A program made the position numbers and the translations under genes. The notes beneath the pieces are model-generated. The model saw only the letters and a list, made by a program, of their open reading frames with translations, was not told the origin of the DNA and did no database searches. Of a DNA stretch of 34,110 nt, positions 23,541 through 32,800 are shown piece after piece. This DNA is from JAWXCB01 sp034440455 (GTDB lineage: Bacteria; Bacteroidota; Bacteroidia; Chitinophagales; CAIOSU01), in NCBI GenBank assembly GCA_034440455.1, contig JAWXCB010000006.1, positions 1 to 34,110 of the forward strand, read 5' to 3'. Each line of letters opens with the position of its first letter. Position 1 is the stretch's first letter.

Positions 23541-25010
23541 TTATTTCAAAGTCAAAAACGTATTGTACTGCTCCAAAATCTGCTGCAAAGCAGGCTCTGC
23601 AAAATTTAGTAATGGCTTCGGGTAAATGCCGATTGCAAACACCGCAATCGCCAATGCGCCAAGCACCACTTTTTCAGACATCAAGATGTCTGTAAATTCT
23701 TCTGTGTGTGAATTCGTTTCACCCAGCATCACACGCTGATACGAGCGCAGCATATACACCGCACCAAGAATGATTCCCAACCCGGCAACTGCGGTGAAAT
23801 ACATATTATACTGATACAATCCAAGGAATAACAAAAATTCTCCCACGAAACCATTTGTGAGCGGAAGCCCGATGCTGCCCAAGAGCATAATCATAAAGAA
23901 CACCGCCATCGTTGGCGCTTTATGTACGATGCCACCCAACTTGCTGATTTCTCGTGTGTGCGTTCTGTCATAAATAATATCTGCAATGAAGAACAATCCT
24001 ACTGAGGTGATACCGTGATTTACCGCTTGCAACAATCCGCCTTGCAAGCCTTGAATGTTGAGCGCGAAAATTCCGGCAATCGTTAAGCCCAAGTGACCGA
24101 TGGATGAAAACGCAATCAGACGTTTGAAATCTTTTTGCACAATGGCAACGCATGAGCCATATACAATTCCAATAATTCCCATCATGATTGCCCAGTCTTT
24201 CCATTCCATCACGCCTTCGGGAACGATTGGCAATACCCATCGAATCACGCCATAAATACCCATCTTCAACATGATACCTGCAAGGAGCAACGTGCCTTGC
24301 GTAGGCGCGCCTGTGTGTGTGTCAGGCAACCAGCCGTGAACCGGAAACAACGGAACCTTAATGGCAAATCCGAGGAACAAGCCCCAGAAAAGAATGCTTT
24401 GCTCTGTGGCAGAAAGATTGAGATTGTAAAACGCAGCAATGTCAAACGTGTGCGGTGCGGGAGTTTGTAAATACAAATAGATAAGCGCAACCAACATCAC
24501 CAAACTGCCTGCGAGCGTGTAAAGGAAGAACTTAAACGTAATCTGCACTTTCCCTTCTTTGCCCCAAAAGAGGCAGATGAAATACATTGGAATCAGCGCG
24601 AGTTCCCAAAAGATGTAAAACAGGAACGCATCCAGCGCGACAAACACTCCGATGAACGCCATTTGCGTGGCGAGTATCATTGCGTGATAGTGGCGCACCT
24701 GTGGCTGATCGCGGTTGAAGTTGGAAATCACTATAATAGGCATCAGGAAATTCGTGAGCAACACCATCAATAAACTGATGCCATCAATGCCCACTTTGAA
24801 ACTGATGCCGAGCGACTCAATCCACCAGTAGTCCAACAGGAATTGGGTGTCGGCAATGTTTTGAAAATTCACCACCACAAACAGCGACAGCACGAGCGAA
24901 ATCAAAGTTGAAACAAGCGAGGCATACTTCACATGTTCCTGCTTCACCAAATAGAGAATTGGAATGGAAGCAAGAGGGAAGAAGATTAATATGGCTGTAA
25001 TAAGATTCAT
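23541..25010 (-). CDS. nuoM: NADH-quinone oxidoreductase subunit M
   Basis: A 489-residue antiporter-like subunit of complex I. It shows the conserved glutamate in FYIFWELALIPMYF, the lysine in FAIKVPLFPVHGWLPDTH, and KDFKRLIAFSSIGHLGL. The ATG at 25010 lies 206 bp after the nuoL stop, an unusually large gap for this operon; the gap is filled by a palindromic repeat. No promoter box is obvious in the gap, so it is probably transcribed through from nuoL. Confidence 0.97.
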   Translation of the reverse strand: MNLITAILIFFPLASIPILYLVKQEHVKYASLVSTLISLVLSLFVVVNFQNIADTQFLLDYWWIESLGISFKVGIDGISLLMVLLTNFLMPIIVISNFNRDQPQVRHYHAMILATQMAFIGVFVALDAFLFYIFWELALIPMYFICLFWGKEGKVQITFKFFLYTLAGSLVMLVALIYLYLQTPAPHTFDIAAFYNLNLSATEQSILFWGLFLGFAIKVPLFPVHGWLPDTHTGAPTQGTLLLAGIMLKMGIYGVIRWVLPIVPEGVMEWKDWAIMMGIIGIVYGSCVAIVQKDFKRLIAFSSIGHLGLTIAGIFALNIQGLQGGLLQAVNHGITSVGLFFIADIIYDRTHTREISKLGGIVHKAPTMAVFFMIMLLGSIGLPLTNGFVGEFLLFLGLYQYNMYFTAVAGLGIILGAVYMLRSYQRVMLGETNSHTEEFTDILMSEKVVLGALAIAVFAIGIYPKPLLNFAEPALQQILEQYNTFLTLK

Positions 25011-25045
25011 GCTTTAATTCGATAATTTTTAACCGCAGAGGGTGC

Positions 25046-25174
25046 GGGTTGGCTTTTCCCTCTCCAACTGGAGAGGGACAGAAAGCGAAGCGCTTCAGGG
25101 TGAGGCTTCTTCGGAGAAAGCGTTCCTGCTCCTGAAAATCTCCTTACCCCGCCCCTCTCCAAAAGGAGAGGGAG
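25046..25174. repeat. Palindromic intergenic repeat between nuoL and nuoM
   Basis: The repeat is bounded by two hairpins of almost the same sequence: TCCCTCTCC/GGAGAGGGA with loop AACT (25057-25078), and CCCTCTCC/GGAGAGGG with loop AAAA (25153-25172). Between them are a perfect 10-bp palindrome GAAGCGCTTC (25087-25096) and TTCT/AGAA around TCGG. Elements of the type 'ccctctcc..ggagaggg...ggtgagg' are dispersed intergenic repeats in many genomes. A 67-codon open frame across it (25007-25210, - strand) is an accident of the repeat. Confidence 0.75.
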
Positions 25175-25216
25175 TCCGAACATTTGTACTTTATTAATAG
25201 CTAAATTCATTCTCTT

Positions 25217-27142
25217 CTAAATAAAATACCCCGCAAGCACCATCACAATCACACCCACCACCATGATAAATAAATATGTTCCCACGCTGCCGGTTTGAAT
25301 CAGACGGAAAGTTTTGCCTGATGCCATTGCAGTAGCTGCGGTGAGTTTGCTGAATCCATCCACAAACACGCTTTCAATCACTTCATAAAACAAGTCTGAA
25401 ATTTTCATCAGGGGCTTCACAATAATCGCGTCATACAATTCATCCACATAGTATTTGTTGTAAATGAGTTTCTTAAAGAATGAAGTCGGCTCACCTTCTT
25501 TCTGATAGTTTGCAAACATTCTGCTCGCAGCAAAAATTACAAGCGCAACAGCAGTGACTGTGATTCCAATCAGCATCCATTCGGTGGAATGTGAAAGGTG
25601 ATGATGTTCGATGTTTAATGCAGCATGAATTTGCTCTCTTCCTTCAAAAATCGGTGCGAGGAATTCATTCAACTTATGTGGAGCATGAAGCAATGCGGGC
25701 AAACCGAAAGCGCCTCCAATTGCTGAGAGGATTGCAAGTACAATTAACGGGAAGGTGATGAGCTTAGGCGATTCGTGTAAATGATGCTCCTGCTCATGTG
25801 TACCCCGAAATTTTCCTGTGAATGCGAGGAAAAATAAACGGAACATATAGAATGTGGTGAGCAGCGAACCAATCAAGAGCAATCCCCAAGCGATTGGACT
25901 GTGCGCGAAAACATTCGCAAGAATTTCATCTTTGGAAAAGAATCCTGAAAAAGGTGGAATACCTGAGATGGCAAGCGTACCAATTAAGAACGTCCCAAAA
26001 GTAATCGGCATCCATTTTTTCAAGCCACCCATGTTGCGTAAATCCTGTTCTCCACCCATCGCGTGAATCACACTACCCGCGCCAAGGAACATCAACGCTT
26101 TGAAAAAAGCGTGTGTCATTAGATGAAACATTCCGCTCGTGAACGCGCCAACGCCCAACGCAGCGAACATGTAACCCAACTGCGAAACCGTTGAATAAGC
26201 AAGCACTTTCTTAATGTCGTTTTGAAACAAGCCAATTGTTGCTGCAAACAATGCTGTTGCAATTCCAACTACAAGAATCAGTGAGAGTGCCGCAGGGGCA
26301 AGTGTATAAATCACGTTGGAACGCACCACGAGATAAATACCAGCCGTAACCATCGTAGCGGCATGGATAAGTGCTGACACAGGAGTGGGACCCGCCATTG
26401 CATCGGGCAACCACGTGTAAAGCGGAATCTGCGCACTCTTTCCCATTGCACCAATGAATAACAACACTCCGATTGCAACTAAAACAGGCGCGCCCATCGT
26501 GAGTTCACCGCTGTTGAATTTCGCCAACACGGAATCAAACACTTCATGATAATTCAACGAGCCGAAGGTTGTCCAAATCAGCAACATGCCAAGCAGGAAA
26601 CCCAAGTCACCGATGCGGTTTACGATGAATGCCTTTTTTGCAGCATCGTTGTAGTCATGATTTTTAAACCAGAAGCCAATGAGCAAGTAGGAACATAAAC
26701 CCACGCCTTCCCAACCAACAAATAGTAATAGGTAATTGCTGCCCGTTACGAGCAGCAGCATAAAGAAGATAAACAGGTTGAGATACGCGAAAAATTTATT
26801 GTGCCCTTCATCATCGTGCATGTAACCCATTGAGTAAACATGAATGAGAAAACCCACGCCTGTGATAACAAGCATCATTATTAAAGAAAGCGAATCAACC
26901 TGGAAAGCAAACTGCGTAGAGAAACTGCCGACTACAATCCAATCAAATAAAGGAACAACAACAGAATTATGCGGATGCGCGAGATGTTCAATGAAAATTC
27001 CGCAGGTAACGAGGAAACTTCCAAACACCGCTCCACTGCCAATCACGCCCGACATCGTTTTCGGGAGTCTATTGCGCAGCAACCCGTTGATGAGGAAGCC
27101 AATGAGAGGAAGGATGGGAACGAGCCAAACTAAGTTTACCAT
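25217..27142 (-). CDS. nuoL: NADH-quinone oxidoreductase subunit L
   Basis: The 641-residue distal antiporter-like subunit of complex I. It has the conserved glutamate in LLFVGWEGVGLCSYLL, the lysine in GAMGKSAQIPLYTWLPDAM, and NDIKKVLAYSTVSQLGYM. After a His-rich loop (HEQEHHLHES...; NIEHHHLSHS) there is a long C-terminal extension, the lateral helix HL, ending in a final membrane segment (FIMVVGVIVMVLAGYF). It starts inside the last codons of nuoK (7-bp overlap), so the two are translationally coupled. Confidence 0.97.
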   Translation of the reverse strand: MVNLVWLVPILPLIGFLINGLLRNRLPKTMSGVIGSGAVFGSFLVTCGIFIEHLAHPHNSVVVPLFDWIVVGSFSTQFAFQVDSLSLIMMLVITGVGFLIHVYSMGYMHDDEGHNKFFAYLNLFIFFMLLLVTGSNYLLLFVGWEGVGLCSYLLIGFWFKNHDYNDAAKKAFIVNRIGDLGFLLGMLLIWTTFGSLNYHEVFDSVLAKFNSGELTMGAPVLVAIGVLLFIGAMGKSAQIPLYTWLPDAMAGPTPVSALIHAATMVTAGIYLVVRSNVIYTLAPAALSLILVVGIATALFAATIGLFQNDIKKVLAYSTVSQLGYMFAALGVGAFTSGMFHLMTHAFFKALMFLGAGSVIHAMGGEQDLRNMGGLKKWMPITFGTFLIGTLAISGIPPFSGFFSKDEILANVFAHSPIAWGLLLIGSLLTTFYMFRLFFLAFTGKFRGTHEQEHHLHESPKLITFPLIVLAILSAIGGAFGLPALLHAPHKLNEFLAPIFEGREQIHAALNIEHHHLSHSTEWMLIGITVTAVALVIFAASRMFANYQKEGEPTSFFKKLIYNKYYVDELYDAIIVKPLMKISDLFYEVIESVFVDGFSKLTAATAMASGKTFRLIQTGSVGTYLFIMVVGVIVMVLAGYFI

Positions 27143-27465
27143 TTCAGCTTATCTAATAGGTTTATGTTCACCGACTTCAAATTCCTATAAATCATTACAA
27201 TGATTGCCAAACCCACCGCCACTTCTGCCGCTGCCACCACCATTACAAAAAACACGAACAACTGCCCGGAAGGGTCGCCACTGTAAGCGGAAAATGCTAC
27301 AAACAACAGGTTCGCTGCGTTCAGCATGATTTCAATGCACATCAACAGCACAATTGCATTGCGCCTGAGCAACACGCCTGTTACGCCAATCGCAAACAGC
27401 GTAAGGCTCAAATAGATATACCAATTGAGCGGGATGGTTTGGAGGGTAGAGACAGATTCGTTCAT
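27136..27465 (-). CDS. nuoK: NADH-quinone oxidoreductase subunit K
   Basis: A 109-residue complex I membrane subunit with three transmembrane helices. It has the conserved glutamate in LLMCIEIMLNAANL, needed for proton transfer, and a second in AAAEVAVGLAI. It is slightly longer than the usual 100 residues because of an N-terminal extension (MNESVSTLQ) before IPLNWYIYLS. It lies 6 bp after nuoJ and overlaps nuoL by 7 bp. Confidence 0.95.
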   Translation of the reverse strand: MNESVSTLQTIPLNWYIYLSLTLFAIGVTGVLLRRNAIVLLMCIEIMLNAANLLFVAFSAYSGDPSGQLFVFFVMVVAAAEVAVGLAIIVMIYRNLKSVNINLLDKLKW

Positions 27466-27471
27466 TCGGGA

Positions 27472-27981
27472 TTAATCTTTTCGTCCTAATACTACAGCGC
27501 CAACCATGGCAGAAAGAAAAAGTATCGAAACAACTTCAAACGGAATCAAATACTGGTTGAACAACGCCAAGCCCAACTCGCCTACAGAACCGATTCCGGT
27601 AGTTGGGTAGAGCACGGCTTGCGTAAGTCCGCTTTTACCTTCGCCAACTCCTTTCACCACTCCGGCAACGGTAAGAAGTAAGAGCATACCACCGGACATC
27701 GCTGCGGCAACTTTCAGCAATGAAGACTGCTGGGCTTCTTCATTCAAATTCAGCAACATCACCACGAACAGGAACAACACCATGATTGCGCCTGCATAAA
27801 CTATTACCTGAACGACTGCAAGAAATTGTGCATTGAGAATAACATAGTGCGCGGCAATGCAAAAGAAAGTGAAGATGAGATATAAGATAGAGTAGAGCGG
27901 CCGTTTTGAAGTCACCACCATGATTGCGCCCAACAGCGCCATTGCAGCTAATCCTAAAAATGCGATTTGATTCAAACTCAT
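27472..27981 (-). CDS. nuoJ: NADH-quinone oxidoreductase subunit J
   Basis: A 169-residue complex I membrane subunit with five predicted helices. The third carries the family signature AVVQVIVYAGAIMVLFLFVV, the pi-bulge helix involved in coupling. Its ATG overlaps the nuoI stop by 4 bases. Confidence 0.95.
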   Translation of the reverse strand: MSLNQIAFLGLAAMALLGAIMVVTSKRPLYSILYLIFTFFCIAAHYVILNAQFLAVVQVIVYAGAIMVLFLFVVMLLNLNEEAQQSSLLKVAAAMSGGMLLLLTVAGVVKGVGEGKSGLTQAVLYPTTGIGSVGELGLALFNQYLIPFEVVSILFLSAMVGAVVLGRKD

Positions 27982-28529
27982 TTTCCGAAATCCTTATTTA
28001 CCTCATAAGAACTCATGCGCTTGTCAACGGAAACTTGTTTATCAGCAGGCTCTACAAGGATGCTTTTGTCATAAATGAAATCTTCGCGCGTGTAATTTGA
28101 GGGAGTGATTCTGTCGGTGAGGAAAATCGCCTGCTTGGGACATGCTTCTTCGCACAATCCGCAGAAGATGCAGCGCAGCATATTGATTTCATACGATGCC
28201 GCATATTTTTCCTCACGATATAAACCTTCTTCGCCCGGTTTGCGCTCGCCTGATGTCATTGTGATTGCTTCCGCAGGACACGCAACTGCGCACAGCCCAC
28301 AAGAAGTGCAACGCTCCCTGCCCTGCTCATCTCTTCTCAATACATGCATTCCGCGAAACACCGGACTGAACACTCTTTTTTCTTCGGGGTATTGAATCGT
28401 GCGCTTCTTCTTAAAGAAATGACTGAAGGTGATTTTCATCCCGCCCAAAATTGCAGGGATGTATATCTTCTCCATGAAGGTCATCTCCTTTTTGACAACA
28501 ACTTTTGAACGATTCGTTAGCTTTTCCAT
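27978..28529 (-). CDS. nuoI: NADH-quinone oxidoreductase subunit I (2 x 4Fe-4S)
   Basis: A 183-residue peripheral-arm subunit that passes electrons to the quinone through clusters N6a and N6b. Two ferredoxin motifs are intact: CTSCGLCAVACP at 74-85 and CIFCGLCEEACP at 120-131. An amphipathic N-terminal stretch (MEKIYIPAILGGMKITFSHF) docks it to the membrane arm. It lies 7 bp after nuoH and overlaps nuoJ. The C-terminal tail (DKQVSVDKRMSSYEVN) is typical of Bacteroidota. Confidence 0.97.
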   Translation of the reverse strand: MEKLTNRSKVVVKKEMTFMEKIYIPAILGGMKITFSHFFKKKRTIQYPEEKRVFSPVFRGMHVLRRDEQGRERCTSCGLCAVACPAEAITMTSGERKPGEEGLYREEKYAASYEINMLRCIFCGLCEEACPKQAIFLTDRITPSNYTREDFIYDKSILVEPADKQVSVDKRMSSYEVNKDFGK

Positions 28530-28536
28530 TTTTCCT

Positions 28537-29595
28537 TTATCCCGTAATGAGGATGATTAAAGCAGTTACAAAAATATTCGCTAATGCCAATGGTATCAAA
28601 ATCTGCCAGCCCAACTTCATCAACTGGTCGTAGCGGAAACGCGGCAATGTCCAGCGCACCCAGATAAACACAAACATGAAGAACAATGTTTTGCCCATCA
28701 TGGCTAAGTGACCGAGAATCGTAACGACATTCGCATCAAGTCCCAAGGAGTTCATGAACGGGAAGTTGAAGCCTCCGAAAAACAACACCGCCATCATTGC
28801 GGATGAGGTGAACATGTGGATATATTCAGCGAAAAGAAACAAACCCAACTTCATGCTGCTGTACTCGGTGTGATAACCCGCTACGAGTTCAGCTTCGCAC
28901 TCAGGCAAATCGAAAGGAGCACGGTTGGTTTCAGCAAAAGCGCACACGGTGAAAATGATAAAGCCGAGAGGTTGAAAGAATACATTCCAATGCAATCCGT
29001 CAATGCTGATTCCGGTGAAAGGAATAACCAATGGTTGTCCTTGCTGCACCACAATTCCGCGAAGGCTGAGTGTTTCGGAAATGAGCAGCAAGCCGATTAA
29101 GGACAAGCCCATTCCTAATTCATAGCTGATGATTTGTGATGATGCCCGCAACGCTCCAAGCAAGGAATACTTATTATTAGAAGCCCATCCGCCAATCATA
29201 ATGCCGTAAACGCTGAGGGAAACAACGCCAAACACATAGAGCACTCCAATATCAAGGTCAGTGATTTGAAGAAGGTATGGTGTGCCGTTGATTGTTATAG
29301 TATCACCCCAGGGAATCACCGCTCCAACCATCAGGGCTGTTGTCATTGCAATACCGGGCGCTATAATAAAAAGCCATTTGTCAGCACTGGAAGGCGTGAA
29401 CTCTTCTTTGAAAAAAAACTTGATGCCATCTGCGAGCGGTTGCAACAACCCGAAGGGACCCGCGCGGTTGGGTCCGATGCGGTCTTGCAGGAATGCCGAG
29501 AACTTGCGCTCGGCAAGCGTTGCATACATGGCAATCGTCATTGTCATGCCGAAAACGGCTGCGATAACGATGAGTTTGTAGATGATAAAATCCAT
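28537..29595 (-). CDS. nuoH: NADH-quinone oxidoreductase subunit H
   Basis: A 352-residue membrane subunit that forms the quinone chamber. The family signatures are present: ERKFSAFLQDRIGPNRAGPF, then LADGIKFFFKEEF, the first quinone-pocket loop, later AETNRAPFDLPECEAELVAGYHTEYS with its cluster of acidic residues, and RWTLPRFRYDQLMKLGW. It is the first gene of this cluster; nuoA-G do not precede it, and instead there is a 260-bp gap and a divergent protease gene. Confidence 0.97.
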   Translation of the reverse strand: MDFIIYKLIVIAAVFGMTMTIAMYATLAERKFSAFLQDRIGPNRAGPFGLLQPLADGIKFFFKEEFTPSSADKWLFIIAPGIAMTTALMVGAVIPWGDTITINGTPYLLQITDLDIGVLYVFGVVSLSVYGIMIGGWASNNKYSLLGALRASSQIISYELGMGLSLIGLLLISETLSLRGIVVQQGQPLVIPFTGISIDGLHWNVFFQPLGFIIFTVCAFAETNRAPFDLPECEAELVAGYHTEYSSMKLGLFLFAEYIHMFTSSAMMAVLFFGGFNFPFMNSLGLDANVVTILGHLAMMGKTLFFMFVFIWVRWTLPRFRYDQLMKLGWQILIPLALANIFVTALIILITG

Positions 29596-29667
29596 TCTTT
29601 ATTCGCTGTTAGCCATTAGCTGAAAGCCTCAAGCCGCTTCTTCTTACTTCATTTTTTTAAAGCCCCG

Positions 29668-29675
29668 CAAAAGTA
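29668..29675 (-). promoter_or_regulatory. Probable promoter of the nuoH-N operon
   Basis: On the - strand this reads TACTTTTG, an exact TAnnTTTG box, 72 bases before the nuoH ATG. A TTG lies 23 bases further upstream (29699-29701), at the long end of accepted spacing. It shows that nuoH-N can be transcribed as a unit of its own. Confidence 0.45.
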
Positions 29676-29855
29676 GAAAAAAGGGAACAATACTTTTTCA
29701 AGGTATTCAGATAGAAATGTGAATAACTCAGCGCTTTTGTTCAATCAAAATTAATGAGTCGTTAAATCTTTGCCCAATCAGCGGTTGGAGTGGTTCTCGG
29801 TTATGATTTGCGCCCGCTTAAAAGTATTTTTACCACGTTCCAAAAACATGAATAC

Positions 29856-32800
29856 ATGAAATTATCCGGCATCCTTTTTCTCACAATTATTTCCTTTCAA
29901 CTCTTCAGCCAGCAACCTCCTACCTGCGGAACAGACCTGATGCACAGCCGCGCATTGCAAGACCCTGCGATTCAACAAAAACATACGCTGCTCGAACAAG
30001 CTATTTATCAGCAAATGAATCAGCGGCAAGGGGTTGCTTTCAGGCAGGCTGGCGGCTCTTACGTGCTGCCGGTTGTGGTGCATGTTATTCATAATAATGG
30101 CGCTGAAAATATTTCTGATGCACAGGTCTTTGATGCGATTGACCACATTAACGATGCTTTCGCAAACGTGGGTTATTACGATTCGCTAAATGGCGTGAAC
30201 ACCAATATTCAATTTTGCCTTGCAAAGCAAACTCCGCAGGGCGCAGTTACCAACGGCATTGTGCGGGTGCAATCATCGCTCACCGATTTGGATATGGCGG
30301 ATGATGTGCAAATGAAAAACCTGAGCCGATGGAATCCGCTTTGCTATGCAAACATTTGGATTGTGAAAGAAATCTGTAGCCAGAGCAGCGGATGCGGTGT
30401 TGCAGGCTATGCGTATTTCCCTTCTTCGCATGGAGGCAGCGTTGACGGGTTAGTAGTAGAGGCAAGATATTTTGGATCAAGTCCGGGCAATACGGGTGTT
30501 GCCGTACATGAGTTGGGGCATTACCTCGGATTATATCACACTTTTCAGGGCGGCTGCACCAATAACAATTGCCTAAACGATGGCGATAAAGTATGCGACA
30601 CGCCTCCCGACCAATCCACTGCGGCTATTGCTTGTGGCGGCAGCGCGAACACATGCAGCACCGATGCGCAATCGGGTTTCACAAGCGACCAGCCCGACAA
30701 TCACACGAACTATATGGATTATGGATTTCCCGCCTGTATGAATATGTACACGCAGGGACAAACCGACAGAATGCAGTGGCATATTGAGAATGTGCGCTCC
30801 AGTTTATTGAATTGCATTTCCTGCAATAATCCCTGCACAACAAACATCACTGCGCAATTCGCTGCTTCCTCCACCAGCACAACAATAGGCAGTGCAGTAA
30901 CCTTCACCAACCAAAGCGTAAATGCGGCAACTTACAATTGGTTGATTAACGGACAATCCTTTTCTTCAGGAATTTCTCCGAGCTACAATTTCACACAACA
31001 AGGCACTTACATTATCCGCCTTGTGGCAACAGGCAGCGACCCGAATTGCGTTGCTTATTTCAACGACACCATTACCGTAACATGCGGAGTGGTGGCAAGC
31101 ATGACACAAAGCACCACTGCCGTGAATGTTAGCGGGCAAATCACGTTCACCAATACTTCCATTGGAGGCACTTCATTCAATTGGTATGTGGATGGCGTTT
31201 TGGTGAGCAATTCATCAACCACTTACACCCATACATTTAACGCAAGCGGAACGTATCCTATTTACCTCATTGCAAACGGTGCGATATGCAGCGACACTAC
31301 TTCAATTGTGAATTTCATTCAGGTGGGGCAACCCTGCGCTGTTTCTTTCACATACTCGCCACAGCAGCCAACCACTTGTCTCCCTATCACTTTCACACCT
31401 GATACGAATTGCCGCTATACAAACTATTCATGGACGTTTTGCGAGCAGGCTAATTTGGGAATACCAACCGTGCAGAGTTACCCGGTGGTTGGACCTTTGC
31501 CAGCAGGAGCGGAGTTGATTAAAGACCACAACGGAAACTATCATGCTTTTTACAGCGCATACAGCACAACCAGTTCTTTTGTAAACACTGTTTACCGGTT
31601 GGATTTCGGCAACAGCGTGAACAACACGCCTGTCGTTCACCCGATATACACCCCTTCAATTACTGCGACTTACGCGCATGGCATTGATGTGGTGTATGAT
31701 GGCGGAAATTATTACGGGTTTGCCATTTATTACAACAGCATTTACCGCTTTGATTTCGGAACTACTGTTGCAAATGATACTCCATCTGTAACGCAGGTAA
31801 CAGGGTTTACTGCCGGTAACATTAATTGGGCGAGCAAGATTGAAGCGGTGCGTGAAACCAACACATGGTGGCTGCTTGTAGTTGCAAGAAACGGGGGATT
31901 CAATGTTTTATATCTCGGCAACGATGTAACGAACAATGTGCAAAACGCCTATCAAACCCAATGCACGAACTGCTGGGGCTTCAGCTATCATAAAGTGAAT
32001 GGCAACCATTATGCGTATGTTACGAACGTAAACAACGGAATGAAGCTGCTTTCGTTCGGCAATTCACTCGCCAACACGCCTGTTTCGGGCGCGTTCGCTG
32101 CGTATGGCACAGGCTATCATGGCGATGTGTCGCTTTATCAAAACTGTGACGGAAGTTTTGATGGCGTTATTCTAAAAGAAAATCAGTCAGCGCATACCAT
32201 CATCCATTTAGATTCTATCAATGCAACACCGCAAGTCATCACAAACAGCTTCAGCAACGGGCTTCCAAGAACAGGCACTGCGGGAAAAATCATCAGAACG
32301 GATGGGGGACTCACGATGTTTACGTCTGTTTCGTATAGTGGCGCAATGGCGAAACTCACGTTTCCAGATTGCGGCATCACTTACAGCAACCTCAAGTTTC
32401 CCGCGCCTGTTTATTATCCGCAGGCGGGCAATTATTATGTGAAACTTGCAGCGGATGAAGGCTTGCCTTCGCAGCAATCCTACTGCATGAATTTAAATGT
32501 TACCGCCATCTCCCCCACCCCGCTTGATTTAGGTCCCAACATCGTTACCTGCGCCAATGCTGCTATTCCGCTTGATGCGGGCGCAGGATACAAAACTTAT
32601 TTGTGGGATGATGGCACGAGCGACCAAATCAGAACCACTTTTTTCCCCGGCACTTATTGGGTAGAAGCAACCGACAGTTGCAACAACAATTACCGCGACA
32701 CAATTACCATCACGGTTGACAGCGCTACCGATATCGTGCTGAATGATGCTACCATTTGCCGCACCACGGGCGTTATCCTCACCGCGCCCACCGGGTTTTC

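Noticed and set aside
25007..25210. 67-codon open frame on the - strand between nuoL and nuoM
   Set aside because: It lies almost wholly within a palindromic repeat, has repeat-derived composition, and overlaps the nuoM start; it is not a gene.
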